From Cellvibrionaceae bacterium (GTDB taxonomy: Bacteria; Pseudomonadota; Gammaproteobacteria; Pseudomonadales; Cellvibrionaceae): a stretch of 64,000 nt of DNA. This document shows, piece after piece, positions 1 to 8,742 of the stretch (positions within the stretch are counted from its first letter, which is position 1; every line of letters starts with the position of its first letter). The DNA is taken from assembly GCA_021151825.1 (NCBI GenBank), contig JAGKWQ010000015.1, positions 1-64,000 on the forward strand, in the 5' to 3' direction. The notes below the pieces were generated by a model, which worked only from the letters and a program-made list of their open reading frames with translations, made no database searches and was not told the DNA's origin. The position numbers were made by a program, and so were the translations under genes.

Positions 1-49
1 CGATGGTAGTGTGGGGTCTCCCCATGTGAGAGTAGGTCATCGTCAAGCT
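1..49 (+). rRNA. rrf: 5S ribosomal RNA, 3' end (partial)
   Basis: The first bases match the conserved 3' portion of bacterial 5S rRNA, including the GGTAGTGTGGGGTCTCCCC helix-loop and the GAGAGTAGG segment. The 5' part lies to the left of the window. A strong terminator follows at once, as expected for the end of an rRNA operon. The exact 3' end (about 47-50) is estimated. Confidence 0.93.
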
Positions 50-59
50 TTTAAATGAT

Positions 60-95
60 AAAACGCCCGTTAGTGAACACTGACGGGCGTTTTTG
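60..95 (+). terminator. rRNA operon terminator
   Basis: Inverted repeat with arms AAACGCCCGT and ACGGGCGTTT and a short loop, followed by a T run. It sits about 10 bases after the 5S rRNA and matches a rho-independent terminator. Confidence 0.9.
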
Positions 96-331
96 TTTTA
101 CGAGTTTGAAGGGGATGCTCTATATCTCTATCTGCCTCTATCAAAGTTTATTTAATTATTCGATAACACTAAAACTTTAAGCATTCATGCCATTTACTAA
201 GCAAGCAATTATTCTCGATTCTATTTTATAATCCCTCAATATTTACGCTTAAAATCTTAATGTTATATTTATTGAATTGGATGCAACCAATTCCCGATGT
301 TTAATCTAAGCCCCTCCTATGTGATTAGCAA

Positions 332-1111
332 ATGAATGAGCTTCAGCGGCAAACCTATTTATCTGCGTTAGGTATTGAGAATTATATGCCGCGTTGGCGA
401 TTACCTTATGCGCCAGAACCTGTTGCTTGTGTGATACCAGTTATTGATACGGGCAATTTGGAGTCTGTTTCAGGTTCATCTGTTGTATTAGAACAAGCCA
501 TCTCTGCTGTGATTTTTTCGATATCCCCATCAAAAACAGAAACTGCTACTGCTGTGGATGTGCTTGCAAATCTGGATGTTCGCCAAAAGCCATCAGTGCC
601 CGTTAATGCAGCAGCCATATTGCAACAACTGGAGGAAAAGAAACCGGCGGTTGTAGCTCCTTTTTCATTGAGTGTATGGCGGCCTTCACCTGGATTTTTA
701 ATTATTGATTCACGTAATACGACACTCGCACTGCCAACTGATTTACTGCTAAATAATATATTGAGAGCATGTTTGACAGAGAAATTTAGTCTGAGCGAAG
801 AAGTATTGCGTTGGCCCATGATTGAAAACAGATTTGTATCCCGTACGGAGGTTGATGCGCGCAATGAATTGCAAACCTGGTTGGCGGTGGAGAACGAATT
901 ACGTCCTATTAGTCGTTTATGGTTATTAGGCGAGAGCGCTGGAAAGTATTTTATTGCGGAAGATATTTCTGCAGTGGAAAACCGCTGGAAAAAAATTATC
1001 GTCAATGGTTTATCTGGTCAAGTCCAAGTGACCGCATTGCTATTGCCAAGCTTGAATGAACTATTACAAAGCCCAAGCGCTAAAGCTCGTTTGTGGTCAG
1101 TACTTGATTGA
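332..1111 (+). CDS. HolD-like DNA polymerase III psi subunit (diverged, enlarged)
   Basis: Probable psi subunit of DNA polymerase III, which links the clamp loader to single-strand binding protein. The support is local similarity and position: the N-terminus carries RQTYLSALGIENYMPRW, like the LQQLGI start of HolD, and the C-terminus carries LLPSLNELLQSP followed by AKARLW, like the SPALTDLRANP/ARAALW end of E. coli HolD. The gene lies 12 bases before rimI, the classical holD-rimI order. At 259 residues it is nearly twice the E. coli length (about 137), with a central insert of unknown role. The ATG has no strong ribosome binding site. An unrelated protein in the holD position remains possible. 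Confidence 0.6.
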   Translation: MNELQRQTYLSALGIENYMPRWRLPYAPEPVACVIPVIDTGNLESVSGSSVVLEQAISAVIFSISPSKTETATAVDVLANLDVRQKPSVPVNAAAILQQLEEKKPAVVAPFSLSVWRPSPGFLIIDSRNTTLALPTDLLLNNILRACLTEKFSLSEEVLRWPMIENRFVSRTEVDARNELQTWLAVENELRPISRLWLLGESAGKYFIAEDISAVENRWKKIIVNGLSGQVQVTALLLPSLNELLQSPSAKARLWSVLD

Positions 1112-1123
1112 AATATTCCCTTC

Positions 1124-1606
1124 ATGAATTCGTTATCAATTTCTACTTATACCGGGCTGGAATTGTTCTTACGCGAAATAACCGCGGAAGATATTCCTCA
1201 AGTAATGACGCTTGAGCGCAGTGCGCACACTCATCCCTGGAGACAATCCAGTTTTGAAGATTGCTTAAAAGGCCGACAAAAATGTTGGCTAGCTGAATCT
1301 AAAAACTTGTTGGTGGGTTATGTAGTTGTAACTCATGGCGGTGGTGATGCTGAATTGCTAAATATCTCTGTGGCACCGCAATTCCAACGCAAAGGGATTG
1401 GTCAGTGTTTGTTGGCTCATGCAGTTAATTGTGTCAAAGGTAAAGCGGATATGTTGTTTCTGGAAGTTAGGGTCTCCAATCGCAAAGCGATTGAACTTTA
1501 TTCAAAAGAAGGCTTTTTTGAAGTGGGACAGCGCAAAAATTATTATCCAACTGTGAATGGCCACGAAGATGCATTGTTAATGGCAATGCAGCTTGACCCG
1601 ATTTAA
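1124..1606 (+). CDS. rimI: Ribosomal protein S18-alanine N-acetyltransferase
   Basis: GNAT-family acetyltransferase of 160 residues, the usual RimI size (about 150). It acetylates the N-terminal alanine of ribosomal protein S18 using acetyl-CoA. The acetyl-CoA binding loop is visible as QRKGIGQCLL (R-x-x-G-x-G), preceded by the beta-strand ELLNISVAPQ. The RimI signature LEVRVSNRKAIELYSKEGF follows, and the C-terminal NYYP motif with the family tyrosine is present. It lies directly downstream of the holD-like gene and is probably cotranscribed with it. It ends two bases before the end of the convergent regA-like gene. Confidence 0.92.
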   Translation: MNSLSISTYTGLELFLREITAEDIPQVMTLERSAHTHPWRQSSFEDCLKGRQKCWLAESKNLLVGYVVVTHGGGDAELLNISVAPQFQRKGIGQCLLAHAVNCVKGKADMLFLEVRVSNRKAIELYSKEGFFEVGQRKNYYPTVNGHEDALLMAMQLDPI

Positions 1607-1607
1607 C

Positions 1608-2150
1608 TTACTGCTTTACTGGGCGTTTCTGCAATTTTCGTTGCAATGTGCGCCGATGCATTCCCAATGCGCGCGCCGTTGCTGAAATATTACCGTTATT
1701 TTCCTGTAATACTTTCTGAATATGCTCCCATTCCAATCTATCCACTGACAATGGTGTGTAATTCATTTCCTGCAATTCCGATATGGAATCCTGGCCGAAT
1801 GCAGCAAGGATTTCATCGGTATCTGCAGGTTTGCATAAATAATTGATTGCACCGGACTTTACCGCTTCTACTGCAGTAGAAATACTTGAATATCCGGTAA
1901 GCATTACTATTTGTAATTCGGACGATTTTGTTTTCAATTCTCGAATTAATTGCAGTCCTGAATCGTTACCGAGCTTTAAATCAACGATTGCTTTTGCAAT
2001 CGAAAAGCGCTCAATAAGTTGTAAGGCTTGATGTGCATCTTGTGCAATCGCACAGGAAAATTGGCGACGCTTGAGTGCTCGCTCCAGCATAGCTGCGAGA
2101 GTGGGATCATCATCGACAATTAGAAAATCCAATGCGCTTTGGTTATTCAT
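1608..2150 (-). CDS. RegA/PrrA/ActR-type redox response regulator
   Basis: Response regulator of 180 residues with an N-terminal receiver (VDDD acid pocket near residue 12, phosphoacceptor Asp in IVDLKLGNDSG, conserved Thr in VMLTGYSS, Lys in YLCKPADTDE) and a C-terminal Fis-type helix-turn-helix ending in ALGMHRRTLQRKLQKRP. That helix is nearly invariant in the RegA family, which controls redox-dependent energy metabolism. It lies 10 bases downstream of the RegB-like kinase, so the two form an operon. The short receiver plus Fis layout without an AAA domain distinguishes it from NtrC-type regulators. Confidence 0.88.
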   Translation of the reverse strand: MNNQSALDFLIVDDDPTLAAMLERALKRRQFSCAIAQDAHQALQLIERFSIAKAIVDLKLGNDSGLQLIRELKTKSSELQIVMLTGYSSISTAVEAVKSGAINYLCKPADTDEILAAFGQDSISELQEMNYTPLSVDRLEWEHIQKVLQENNGNISATARALGMHRRTLQRKLQKRPVKQ

Positions 2151-2160
2151 AATGAATTGG

Positions 2161-3462
2161 TCATTCTGTAACGGGAGTTGTTATTAATGGAAGTTTCATT
2201 CGCGTTATTGTTCCTTGAGGCATTCGTTTGTGCAGTGTGACCGCTCCGCCATGGCGATTAATAGTTGCCTGGGTTAAAAGCAAGCCTATACCCAGACCTT
2301 TATTTTTGGTGGAAATAAATGATTTCCCTATATGTGCGCTAACTTCTTCTGCAACTCCAGGCCCTGAATCTTCAATTGTCCATAATATGGTTTCAGTGTC
2401 CCACTCAATGTAAATAGAAATATCATCGGGGCTGGCATCGGCAGCATTGTTAAGTAAATTTAAAATGGCTTGTGCGATGGTTGGCGAAAAAACGGCATTT
2501 ACGTCTGTTGCTCGCTTTGTAAATTCAATGCGAGATTTAACATCGGGCCGCAAAATTTTCCAGCGCTGGATTATATTATCGCAATAGGTTTTTACTGGTT
2601 CTGCAGCAATTTGTCCTTCCTTTGCAAGCTCCGCCTTGTTAACTAAATCGCGCAGAGTAGATGCACATTGATTGACTTGCGCTTGCAGTAACGTCAGGTC
2701 CTGATGCAGTTGTTGATTGCCCGCATATTCTTCTCTTAACTCACTAATCAATACTTTCATTGTTGAGAGTGGTGTTCCCAATTCATGTGCTGTTCCCGCT
2801 GCGAGAGTCGCTACGGCCATTACCTGTTCATCGCGCAATTGGTCTTCACGCCAGCGATTTAATTGTGCCTCTTGTGCCCGCAGATCCCGGGCCATTTTTA
2901 CTACGAAATAGGTGATCAGACCGGCACTGATAAAAAAATTCAGCCACATGCCAAGCACATGCAAATTAATAGAACTGGCATCATGTTGGTGATGATGATC
3001 AGGCGCGAGTATTGGCAGCGGCACGTGAAAAAAAAGTAAGAGTGAGTAACTGAGAATACTTAACCCGGTAATGGTAAGGGTAAATCTACCCCCGAGAGTT
3101 GCAGCAGAAATACACACGGGCACCAGAAAGTATGAAACAAATGGATTATTGGCTCCGCCACTAAAATAAAATACAGCGCTAAGGCAAAACAGATCGATCA
3201 GTAGCTGGATAAAAAACTCTATCTCTGTAACTGGTAGTGATTGGCGCAAGCGCGAAAAGGTTAGCAAATTGACACCAGTCAGAATAACCAGTGCAATTAA
3301 AATCTCGGCGAATGGCAGTTCGACGGAGCCATCCCATAAACAAACAACGGTCGCTATCCCTAATAAAATAAGCACGAGCGTGCGAATCATGACCCAATAA
3401 TTTAAATGCTGGGTGTGATTGGCAAGTGCGAAAGAAATTTGGCGATTAACGGATACTGGCAT
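2161..3462 (-). CDS. RegB/PrrB/ActS-type redox sensor histidine kinase
   Basis: Membrane sensor kinase with about six N-terminal membrane segments (residues 20-190), then DHp and HATPase domains. Numbered from the ATG at 3462, the RegB quinone-site motif GGANNPF is at residues 102-108, the H-box AAGTAHELGTPLSTM has His226, and a cysteine at 266 (QVNQCAS) falls where the redox-active Cys265 of RegB lies. N, G1 and G2 boxes follow (LLNNAADA, EDSGPGV, KGLGIGL). The reading frame opens at an upstream TTG (3474), but the ATG at 3462 is preferred. A His-rich periplasmic stretch (DHHHQHD, 155-161) could bind metal; that is inference. Confidence 0.87.
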   Translation of the reverse strand: MPVSVNRQISFALANHTQHLNYWVMIRTLVLILLGIATVVCLWDGSVELPFAEILIALVILTGVNLLTFSRLRQSLPVTEIEFFIQLLIDLFCLSAVFYFSGGANNPFVSYFLVPVCISAATLGGRFTLTITGLSILSYSLLLFFHVPLPILAPDHHHQHDASSINLHVLGMWLNFFISAGLITYFVVKMARDLRAQEAQLNRWREDQLRDEQVMAVATLAAGTAHELGTPLSTMKVLISELREEYAGNQQLHQDLTLLQAQVNQCASTLRDLVNKAELAKEGQIAAEPVKTYCDNIIQRWKILRPDVKSRIEFTKRATDVNAVFSPTIAQAILNLLNNAADASPDDISIYIEWDTETILWTIEDSGPGVAEEVSAHIGKSFISTKNKGLGIGLLLTQATINRHGGAVTLHKRMPQGTITRMKLPLITTPVTE

Positions 3463-3636
3463 AAAGGATATCAATAAAAAGAAACTCGCTGATTATAACC
3501 AAGGTACCCGGAAGCGCATGCTTTTCTGTGTATGAACTACTGTGGCAGTTTGTCGCAGCTCATTACCGCAAGCATAAATTGCAGGTTGGTACTAATGTAT
3601 ACTGCGTCTTTTGTTGACCCAATCGCCGGCACATTT

Positions 3637-5010
3637 ATGGCAGAACCCTTACAGGCAACCCTCATCGAAGGTCGGGTTTCTACCCAATTGAAGCATTTGG
3701 CCCTGCCTTTGATGTGGGGGCTGATGGCGACTATGTCGCTCAATGCCATTGAAACATTTTTTGTTGCCCAATTAGGGCGCGCACCATTAGCGGCACTCAG
3801 TTTTACTTTTCCGATCATCATGGTGTTGACCAGTCTCGCAATCGGTTTAGGTGCTGGCACCTCATCGGCGGTAGCAAGAGCAATAGGGGAAGGAGACTCT
3901 ACCAAAGCCCGTCGCCTTGCAACTGATGCGATGAGCCTCACGCTTATCATTTCGGTCAGTGTTTGTATCCTCGGATGGATAACGCTGGAGCCTTTATTTC
4001 TTGCGTTGGGCGCGACGCCTGATGTAATCCCGTTGATTCGTTCGTACATGTCTATCTGGTATTTCAGCGCGCCGTGTTTAATGGTGCCGATGGTATGTTT
4101 ATCAGCGTTGCGGGCGATGGGCATGAGCCAGGTACAAGGATATTTGATGGGTGGCGCTGCTTTAGTGAATGTACTGCTGGATCCGATTTTAATTTTCGGT
4201 CTACTCGGTGCCCCGGCGTTGGGTTTACAAGGCGCTGCGCTGGCAACCTTAATTACGCGCGCGCTGATGCTGATTGTTGCGTTTTGCATTTTGCACACGC
4301 GGCTTCAGATGCTGGTTAACCCTTTTCCATCATGGGATGCATTAAAACGATCCTGGTTGGCAATCATCGAGGTCGGTATTCCGGCGATGGCCGCGAACGT
4401 TATTGTTCCGTTTGCCAGCGCTATTGTAGTTGCTATGGTCGCCACTTATGGCACCGATGCGGTGGCTGCGCTGGGAATTGCAACTCGTATTGAACCGCTC
4501 GCGCTAATTGCTTTTTACGCCCTTTCAGGTGTTATCGGGCCTTTCTTCGGACAGAATCTTGGTGCGGGGAAAATTGATCGATTGCAGGATGCACTGCGTG
4601 TACTCACTCAATTTTGTTTGGCATTTGGAGTGGTGATCGCTTTTTTACTTGGTCTTTTCGGCGGAGAAATTACACAATTATTTGGTGGGCACGATGAGAT
4701 TGTCACTATCGCCGCCTTGTATTTGAGCATAGTGCCTATTAGTTACGGTGCTTATGGTTTGGTGATGTCGGTCAATGCGGCGTTTAATGGAATGGGCAAC
4801 CCATGGCCTGCGATGTTGATTTCTGCCGGGCGCGTGCTTTATGTATATCTCCCGTTGGCCTGGATTGGCCAGCAGCTTTGGGGCATGAAGGGCATTTTCA
4901 TTGCCACCGCATTAGCGAATATTTCGCTGGGTATTTGGGCGTGGTTATGGTTGAAGAATCATCTTCGCCAGAATATTGCCCTTGTTGAATCCCGACCCCT
5001 TAAACTTTGA
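3637..5010 (+). CDS. MATE family multidrug/Na+ antiporter
   Basis: Integral membrane exporter of the MATE family, with about twelve hydrophobic helices in two homologous halves. Typical features are PLMWGLMATMSLNAIETFF in helix 1, a GLGAGTSSAVARAIGEGD segment after helix 2, and the equivalent GLGAGTSS-like repeat GVIGPFFGQNLGAGK in the second half. Such proteins expel cationic drugs or metabolites in exchange for Na+ or H+. The frame is open to 3532, but the first 35 codons look non-conserved, so the ATG at 3637 (MAEPLQATLIEG) is preferred; 3595 is another option. Substrate cannot be predicted. It is divergent from the regB-like gene. Confidence 0.88.
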   Translation: MAEPLQATLIEGRVSTQLKHLALPLMWGLMATMSLNAIETFFVAQLGRAPLAALSFTFPIIMVLTSLAIGLGAGTSSAVARAIGEGDSTKARRLATDAMSLTLIISVSVCILGWITLEPLFLALGATPDVIPLIRSYMSIWYFSAPCLMVPMVCLSALRAMGMSQVQGYLMGGAALVNVLLDPILIFGLLGAPALGLQGAALATLITRALMLIVAFCILHTRLQMLVNPFPSWDALKRSWLAIIEVGIPAMAANVIVPFASAIVVAMVATYGTDAVAALGIATRIEPLALIAFYALSGVIGPFFGQNLGAGKIDRLQDALRVLTQFCLAFGVVIAFLLGLFGGEITQLFGGHDEIVTIAALYLSIVPISYGAYGLVMSVNAAFNGMGNPWPAMLISAGRVLYVYLPLAWIGQQLWGMKGIFIATALANISLGIWAWLWLKNHLRQNIALVESRPLKL

Positions 5011-5033
5011 TCCCTTTAATTGCTTGTGCAGGA

Positions 5034-5039
5034 TATAAT
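5034..5039 (+). promoter_or_regulatory. Candidate -10 element for prfC
   Basis: A perfect TATAAT lies about 45 bases upstream of the prfC start. No good -35 hexamer is visible at 16-18 bases; TTGATC at 5007-5012 is 21 bases away. The call is tentative. Confidence 0.4.
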
Positions 5040-5083
5040 TCTCGCCATTTTATTTTCCCCTTTTTCTACTACGCGAATTCCCT

Positions 5084-6661
5084 ATGACCAATCTAACTGC
5101 CGAGCTGGCGAAACGCCGCACTTTTGCCATTATTTCCCACCCGGACGCCGGTAAAACCACGGTGACTGAAAAACTATTGTTATGGGGAAATGCAATCCAA
5201 TTAGCGGGTTCTGTAAAAGGCAAGCGCGGGCCCCATGCTAAATCTGACTGGATGACCATGGAGCAAGAGCGGGGGATTTCGGTGACTTCGTCAGTTATGC
5301 AATTTCCTTACAACGGACGTGTTGTAAACCTGCTTGATACTCCCGGTCACGAAGACTTCTCGGAAGATACCTATCGCACTCTCACCGCTGTTGATTCAGT
5401 GTTGATGATGATCGACGGCGCGAAAGGTGTAGAAGATCGCACCATCAAACTGATGGAAGTTTGCCGTTTGCGGGATACGCCGATTCTTACGTTCATCAAT
5501 AAAATGGATCGTGAAAGTCGCGATACTGTTGAGTTGCTGGATGAAATTGAAAACGTATTAAAAATTACAGCAGCTCCTATCAATTGGCCACTCGGTAGCG
5601 GCAAGGAATTCCTCGGCGTTTATAATTTTTATACTGACGTGATTCATGTTTATCAGCAGGGAATGGGGCATACAATTCCCGATGATATTCAAATTAAAGG
5701 TTTGGATAGCCCGGAAGCCACCGCGTTGATGGGGGCCTATGCCAGTGATTATCGTGAGCAAATCGATTTTGTCCGTGGCGCTACCAATCAATTTGATTTG
5801 GAAGAATATCTTGCGGGCCGTATGACACCGGTTTTCTTTGGTACTGCATTGGGCAACTTCGGTGTGCGTGAAATGCTGGATGGATTTGTCGAGTGGGCGC
5901 CAACGCCACGTGCACGAGCTACTCACAATCGTGTTGTAGAACCTGCGGAAGAAAAATTTAGCGGCTTCATTTTCAAAATCCAGGCAAATATGGATCCCAA
6001 GCATCGCGACCGCATTGCGTTCATGCGTATTTGTTCAGGTACCTATTCACAAGGTATGAAAATGAAACATGTGCGCCTTGGTAAAGACGTAAAAATTGCC
6101 GATGCAGTGACATTTATGGCGGGTGACCGTAGTGCGGTCGATGAGGCAATTGCCGGTGATATTATCGGGTTGCACAATCACGGTACTATCCAGATCGGCG
6201 ATACGTTCACCGAAGGTGAAGAATTAAAATTCACCGGCATCCCACACTTTGCGCCCGAATTATTTCGCCGTATTCGTTTGAAGGATCCACTCAAAATGAA
6301 GCAATTGCAAAAAGGTTTGCAACAGCTGTCAGAAGAGGGATCAACGCAAGTGTTTTTCCCGCTGAATAATAACGATATCGTCGTCGGCGCAGTGGGTGTA
6401 CTGCAATTTGAAGTGGTTGCCTATCGCTTGAAAGATGAATATAAAGTTGAGGCAATTTACGAACCAGTGAATGTAACAACCGCGCGTTGGTGCGAATGTA
6501 GCGATCCGAAAAAACTGGAGGAATTCAAACGTAAATGCGCAGAAAATTTGGCGGAAGACGGCGGCGGTCACTTGACTTACCTGGCCCCATCGCGAGTCAA
6601 CTTATCACTGACCCAGGAGCGACATCCGGAAGTAGTATTCCGTGCGACGCGAGAGCATTAA
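5084..6661 (+). CDS. prfC: Peptide chain release factor 3 (RF3)
   Basis: Translational GTPase of 525 residues (E. coli RF3 has 529) that removes RF1/RF2 from the ribosome after peptide release. The GTP-binding motifs are intact: G1 SHPDAGKTT near residue 18, the switch I region with GISVTSS, G3 DTPGHEDFSEDT, and G4 NKMDRES. An RF3 signature, PINWPLGSGKEFLGVY, separates it from EF-G. The C-terminus carries the expected GAVGVLQFEVVAYRLKDEY segment. It is a single-copy housekeeping gene, and the start ATG gives the family-typical N-terminus. Confidence 0.97.
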   Translation: MTNLTAELAKRRTFAIISHPDAGKTTVTEKLLLWGNAIQLAGSVKGKRGPHAKSDWMTMEQERGISVTSSVMQFPYNGRVVNLLDTPGHEDFSEDTYRTLTAVDSVLMMIDGAKGVEDRTIKLMEVCRLRDTPILTFINKMDRESRDTVELLDEIENVLKITAAPINWPLGSGKEFLGVYNFYTDVIHVYQQGMGHTIPDDIQIKGLDSPEATALMGAYASDYREQIDFVRGATNQFDLEEYLAGRMTPVFFGTALGNFGVREMLDGFVEWAPTPRARATHNRVVEPAEEKFSGFIFKIQANMDPKHRDRIAFMRICSGTYSQGMKMKHVRLGKDVKIADAVTFMAGDRSAVDEAIAGDIIGLHNHGTIQIGDTFTEGEELKFTGIPHFAPELFRRIRLKDPLKMKQLQKGLQQLSEEGSTQVFFPLNNNDIVVGAVGVLQFEVVAYRLKDEYKVEAIYEPVNVTTARWCECSDPKKLEEFKRKCAENLAEDGGGHLTYLAPSRVNLSLTQERHPEVVFRATREH

Positions 6662-6708
6662 TTTTATCTGGCGCTATACTTCTTTCACTTTTCTATTAAG
6701 AGCTGATT

Positions 6709-7263
6709 GTGTCAACTAATGCCGATAATAAGGATCTAATCTGGGATCTGGACGCTTTCAACCAACGCCAGCGCGCGGTGGATTTTGTCATGGGCTTTGA
6801 GAACAAGCTCTGCGTTTATTCCAGTTCAGTCGAACAGCTTTATACCAATTACAATCTTTTTTTCCCCAAGGAAGAGGACCGTAAACTGGTCATTCTTCCT
6901 AATCCCTACATGCCACACGATACGTTCAATAGTATTCCGGCCTCCGCGGTAACGCCAACGGGGATGGAAATTATTCCAGGGGTGTATCAGGCACGTCCTT
7001 GTTTGTTCCTGCGAATTCCTTTTCGTAGCGGAACCGTCCGCGCATTACCATTGCAAATGGGCCTGAATATTGTCCGGCAAAAATTGCCATCCAATAAACC
7101 TTTCTTACCGGTGTTGATGAAAGGGGATTTACGTGAGCTGGATGCATCAACGCCGTGTTTGCATTTGCATACGATACATCTGGGGCGATTGGAGAAACAT
7201 TCGGTGCTTGAGCGCAGTGGGATTCATAAAGTTATCGAGCAGCGGTTGCGGCAATTATCTTGA
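6709..7263 (+). CDS. Conserved-looking hypothetical protein, GTG start
   Basis: Unrecognised protein of 184 residues that starts with GTG (VSTNADNKDLIWDLD) 47 bases after prfC. It is soluble, with no signal peptide or membrane segment. It contains many Pro and Leu residues, a motif LVILPNPYMPHDTF near the middle, and a C-terminal half ending in a helical segment (GIHKVIEQRLRQLS). Codon use resembles its neighbours, so it is a genuine gene rather than a chance frame. Cotranscription with prfC is possible because no terminator separates them, and a strong terminator follows at 7339. No function can be assigned. Confidence 0.75.
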   Translation: MSTNADNKDLIWDLDAFNQRQRAVDFVMGFENKLCVYSSSVEQLYTNYNLFFPKEEDRKLVILPNPYMPHDTFNSIPASAVTPTGMEIIPGVYQARPCLFLRIPFRSGTVRALPLQMGLNIVRQKLPSNKPFLPVLMKGDLRELDASTPCLHLHTIHLGRLEKHSVLERSGIHKVIEQRLRQLS

Positions 7264-7338
7264 TGAAGCGTGTGCAACGAAGCGCAAATTGTTAGCGTTA
7301 CTGATGTTACTCATAACCGGTAACTATTTTAACGCCCA

Positions 7339-7370
7339 TAAAAAAAGCCACCTCAAGGTGGCTTTTTTTA
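7339..7370. terminator. Bidirectional rho-independent terminator
   Basis: A-run, GC-rich stem AGCCACCT/AGGTGGCT with a two-base loop region, then a T-run. It lies between the convergent genes ending at 7263 and 7382 and can serve both strands. Confidence 0.85.
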
Positions 7371-7381
7371 TGGGGAACTTA

Positions 7382-8497
7382 TTATTCCGGTAAGGTCCAA
7401 CGCATAGGCACGGTGAATTCAAATTTCGATCCACTGACGGTTTCCGGTAAAGGCGGGAAGGGCGCGGAGCGATCTACTGCATCCAAAGCTTCCTTATTTA
7501 GCAAATCAAAATTACTGCCTTCCAGAATGCTGGCGCTGAGAATATTACCTTGGCGATCTACTACTACTGCCACGCGTACACTACCTGCTTGGCCTCTATC
7601 CAATGCGCGTTGCGGGTATTTGGTTTTGCTGCGAATTTTTTTGATTGCATCCGACACATAGAATTGACGTGCTAACAATGTTTGGGCAGTAAGTGCAGGA
7701 CCTTCATCTTCCTCTTGTGCTTTAACCGGAGTACCAGGGCGTTTTGATGACACCGAAGCAGAACCGGCGGCAACTGGAGCTGGCACATCCAGTTTTGGTT
7801 TTTCGATTTCATTGGGTGTTGCAGCCGCAGATGTTACTGCGACTGCCTTGGCACTGGATTTAGCCTGCGCAGAAGATTTGACTTCCCCAGACCAGGTTTT
7901 TACTTCTGCCAATCGTGCGGCAGAAGGATTGATGCCAGTAAAACGTCCGCGTAGCGTAGCGTTAATATCCCCAACTTTTAACAAGCTGTCACGATAGTCA
8001 GATGAAAGCGGAACACTACCAATCCAGGTTGCCAACAGCATGGAAAAAAAGTTTTCATCTTTGATGGTACCAAGCACGACATCATTGATGCTGACTGTGA
8101 CACCTTTGCCTGGAGTATTGCTGATTTTTACGTGATCGTTTTGGATAAGGCGACCTTTAAACATCGCATCAAAGGCGACGGTATTATCCGCTTGCGCCAT
8201 GAGGGCATCAGCCTTGCTGTTTACTGCCAATCCTTCAATCCACAAACGGCTAAAGCGTCTGGCAGTAATCCCTTCGGGGCTAACAATTTTGAGCTCCATC
8301 CGCATGGGTTGTTTGTTGCGTAACAAAGTATTGGCATCATTACTTAATGATTCTGAATACAGTGCACCGATAAATATTTCCCGTCCTAACTCCTGATGTA
8401 TGCCAATGCCATTGAGCATGGGTTCAGCGCGGGTAAAATGACCAAAAAATAGTAGTGAAGTACAAACGAATACTCGGAATAGATGGTTGAAGCGCAT
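7382..8497 (-). CDS. Secreted chalcone-isomerase-like/TonB_C fusion protein
   Basis: Protein of about 371 residues from the ATG at 8497. A signal peptide ends near FTRA/EPM. The N-terminal half (GIGIHQELGREIFIGALYS) resembles bacterial chalcone isomerase-like domains, which are small periplasmic beta-rich domains without plant-type catalysis. A low-complexity Ala/Lys/Pro linker (about 210-275) follows. The last 90 residues are a TonB C-terminal domain (KYPQRALDRGQAGSVRVAVV, then ALDAVDRSAPFPPLP). True TonB keeps an N-terminal membrane anchor; here the leader looks cleavable, so the TonB_C domain would be free in the periplasm. Function unknown. The chalcone-isomerase assignment is less certain than TonB_C. 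Confidence 0.75.
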   Translation of the reverse strand: MRFNHLFRVFVCTSLLFFGHFTRAEPMLNGIGIHQELGREIFIGALYSESLSNDANTLLRNKQPMRMELKIVSPEGITARRFSRLWIEGLAVNSKADALMAQADNTVAFDAMFKGRLIQNDHVKISNTPGKGVTVSINDVVLGTIKDENFFSMLLATWIGSVPLSSDYRDSLLKVGDINATLRGRFTGINPSAARLAEVKTWSGEVKSSAQAKSSAKAVAVTSAAATPNEIEKPKLDVPAPVAAGSASVSSKRPGTPVKAQEEDEGPALTAQTLLARQFYVSDAIKKIRSKTKYPQRALDRGQAGSVRVAVVVDRQGNILSASILEGSNFDLLNKEALDAVDRSAPFPPLPETVSGSKFEFTVPMRWTLPE

Positions 8498-8742
8498 AGT
8501 CTTGCTACTCTCTATTATCAAAGACTTTATTGTCCTGTGTGTTATGCAGCGGTTTAGGGTGTGACCCCGTAGATATAATATAGAAAAAAAATGGAATGCG
8601 CGTACCTTGTCAGTAATTTAGCTATAGTTGTTCTATAGATTTTCAGTAGTATCATATGCGTCAAGGAGTGTTAAGGTTTGGACTGCTCACCACCTCGGGG
8701 TATTAGGTAGTGAATTACGAATAAAAACAGCATTACGGGCAG

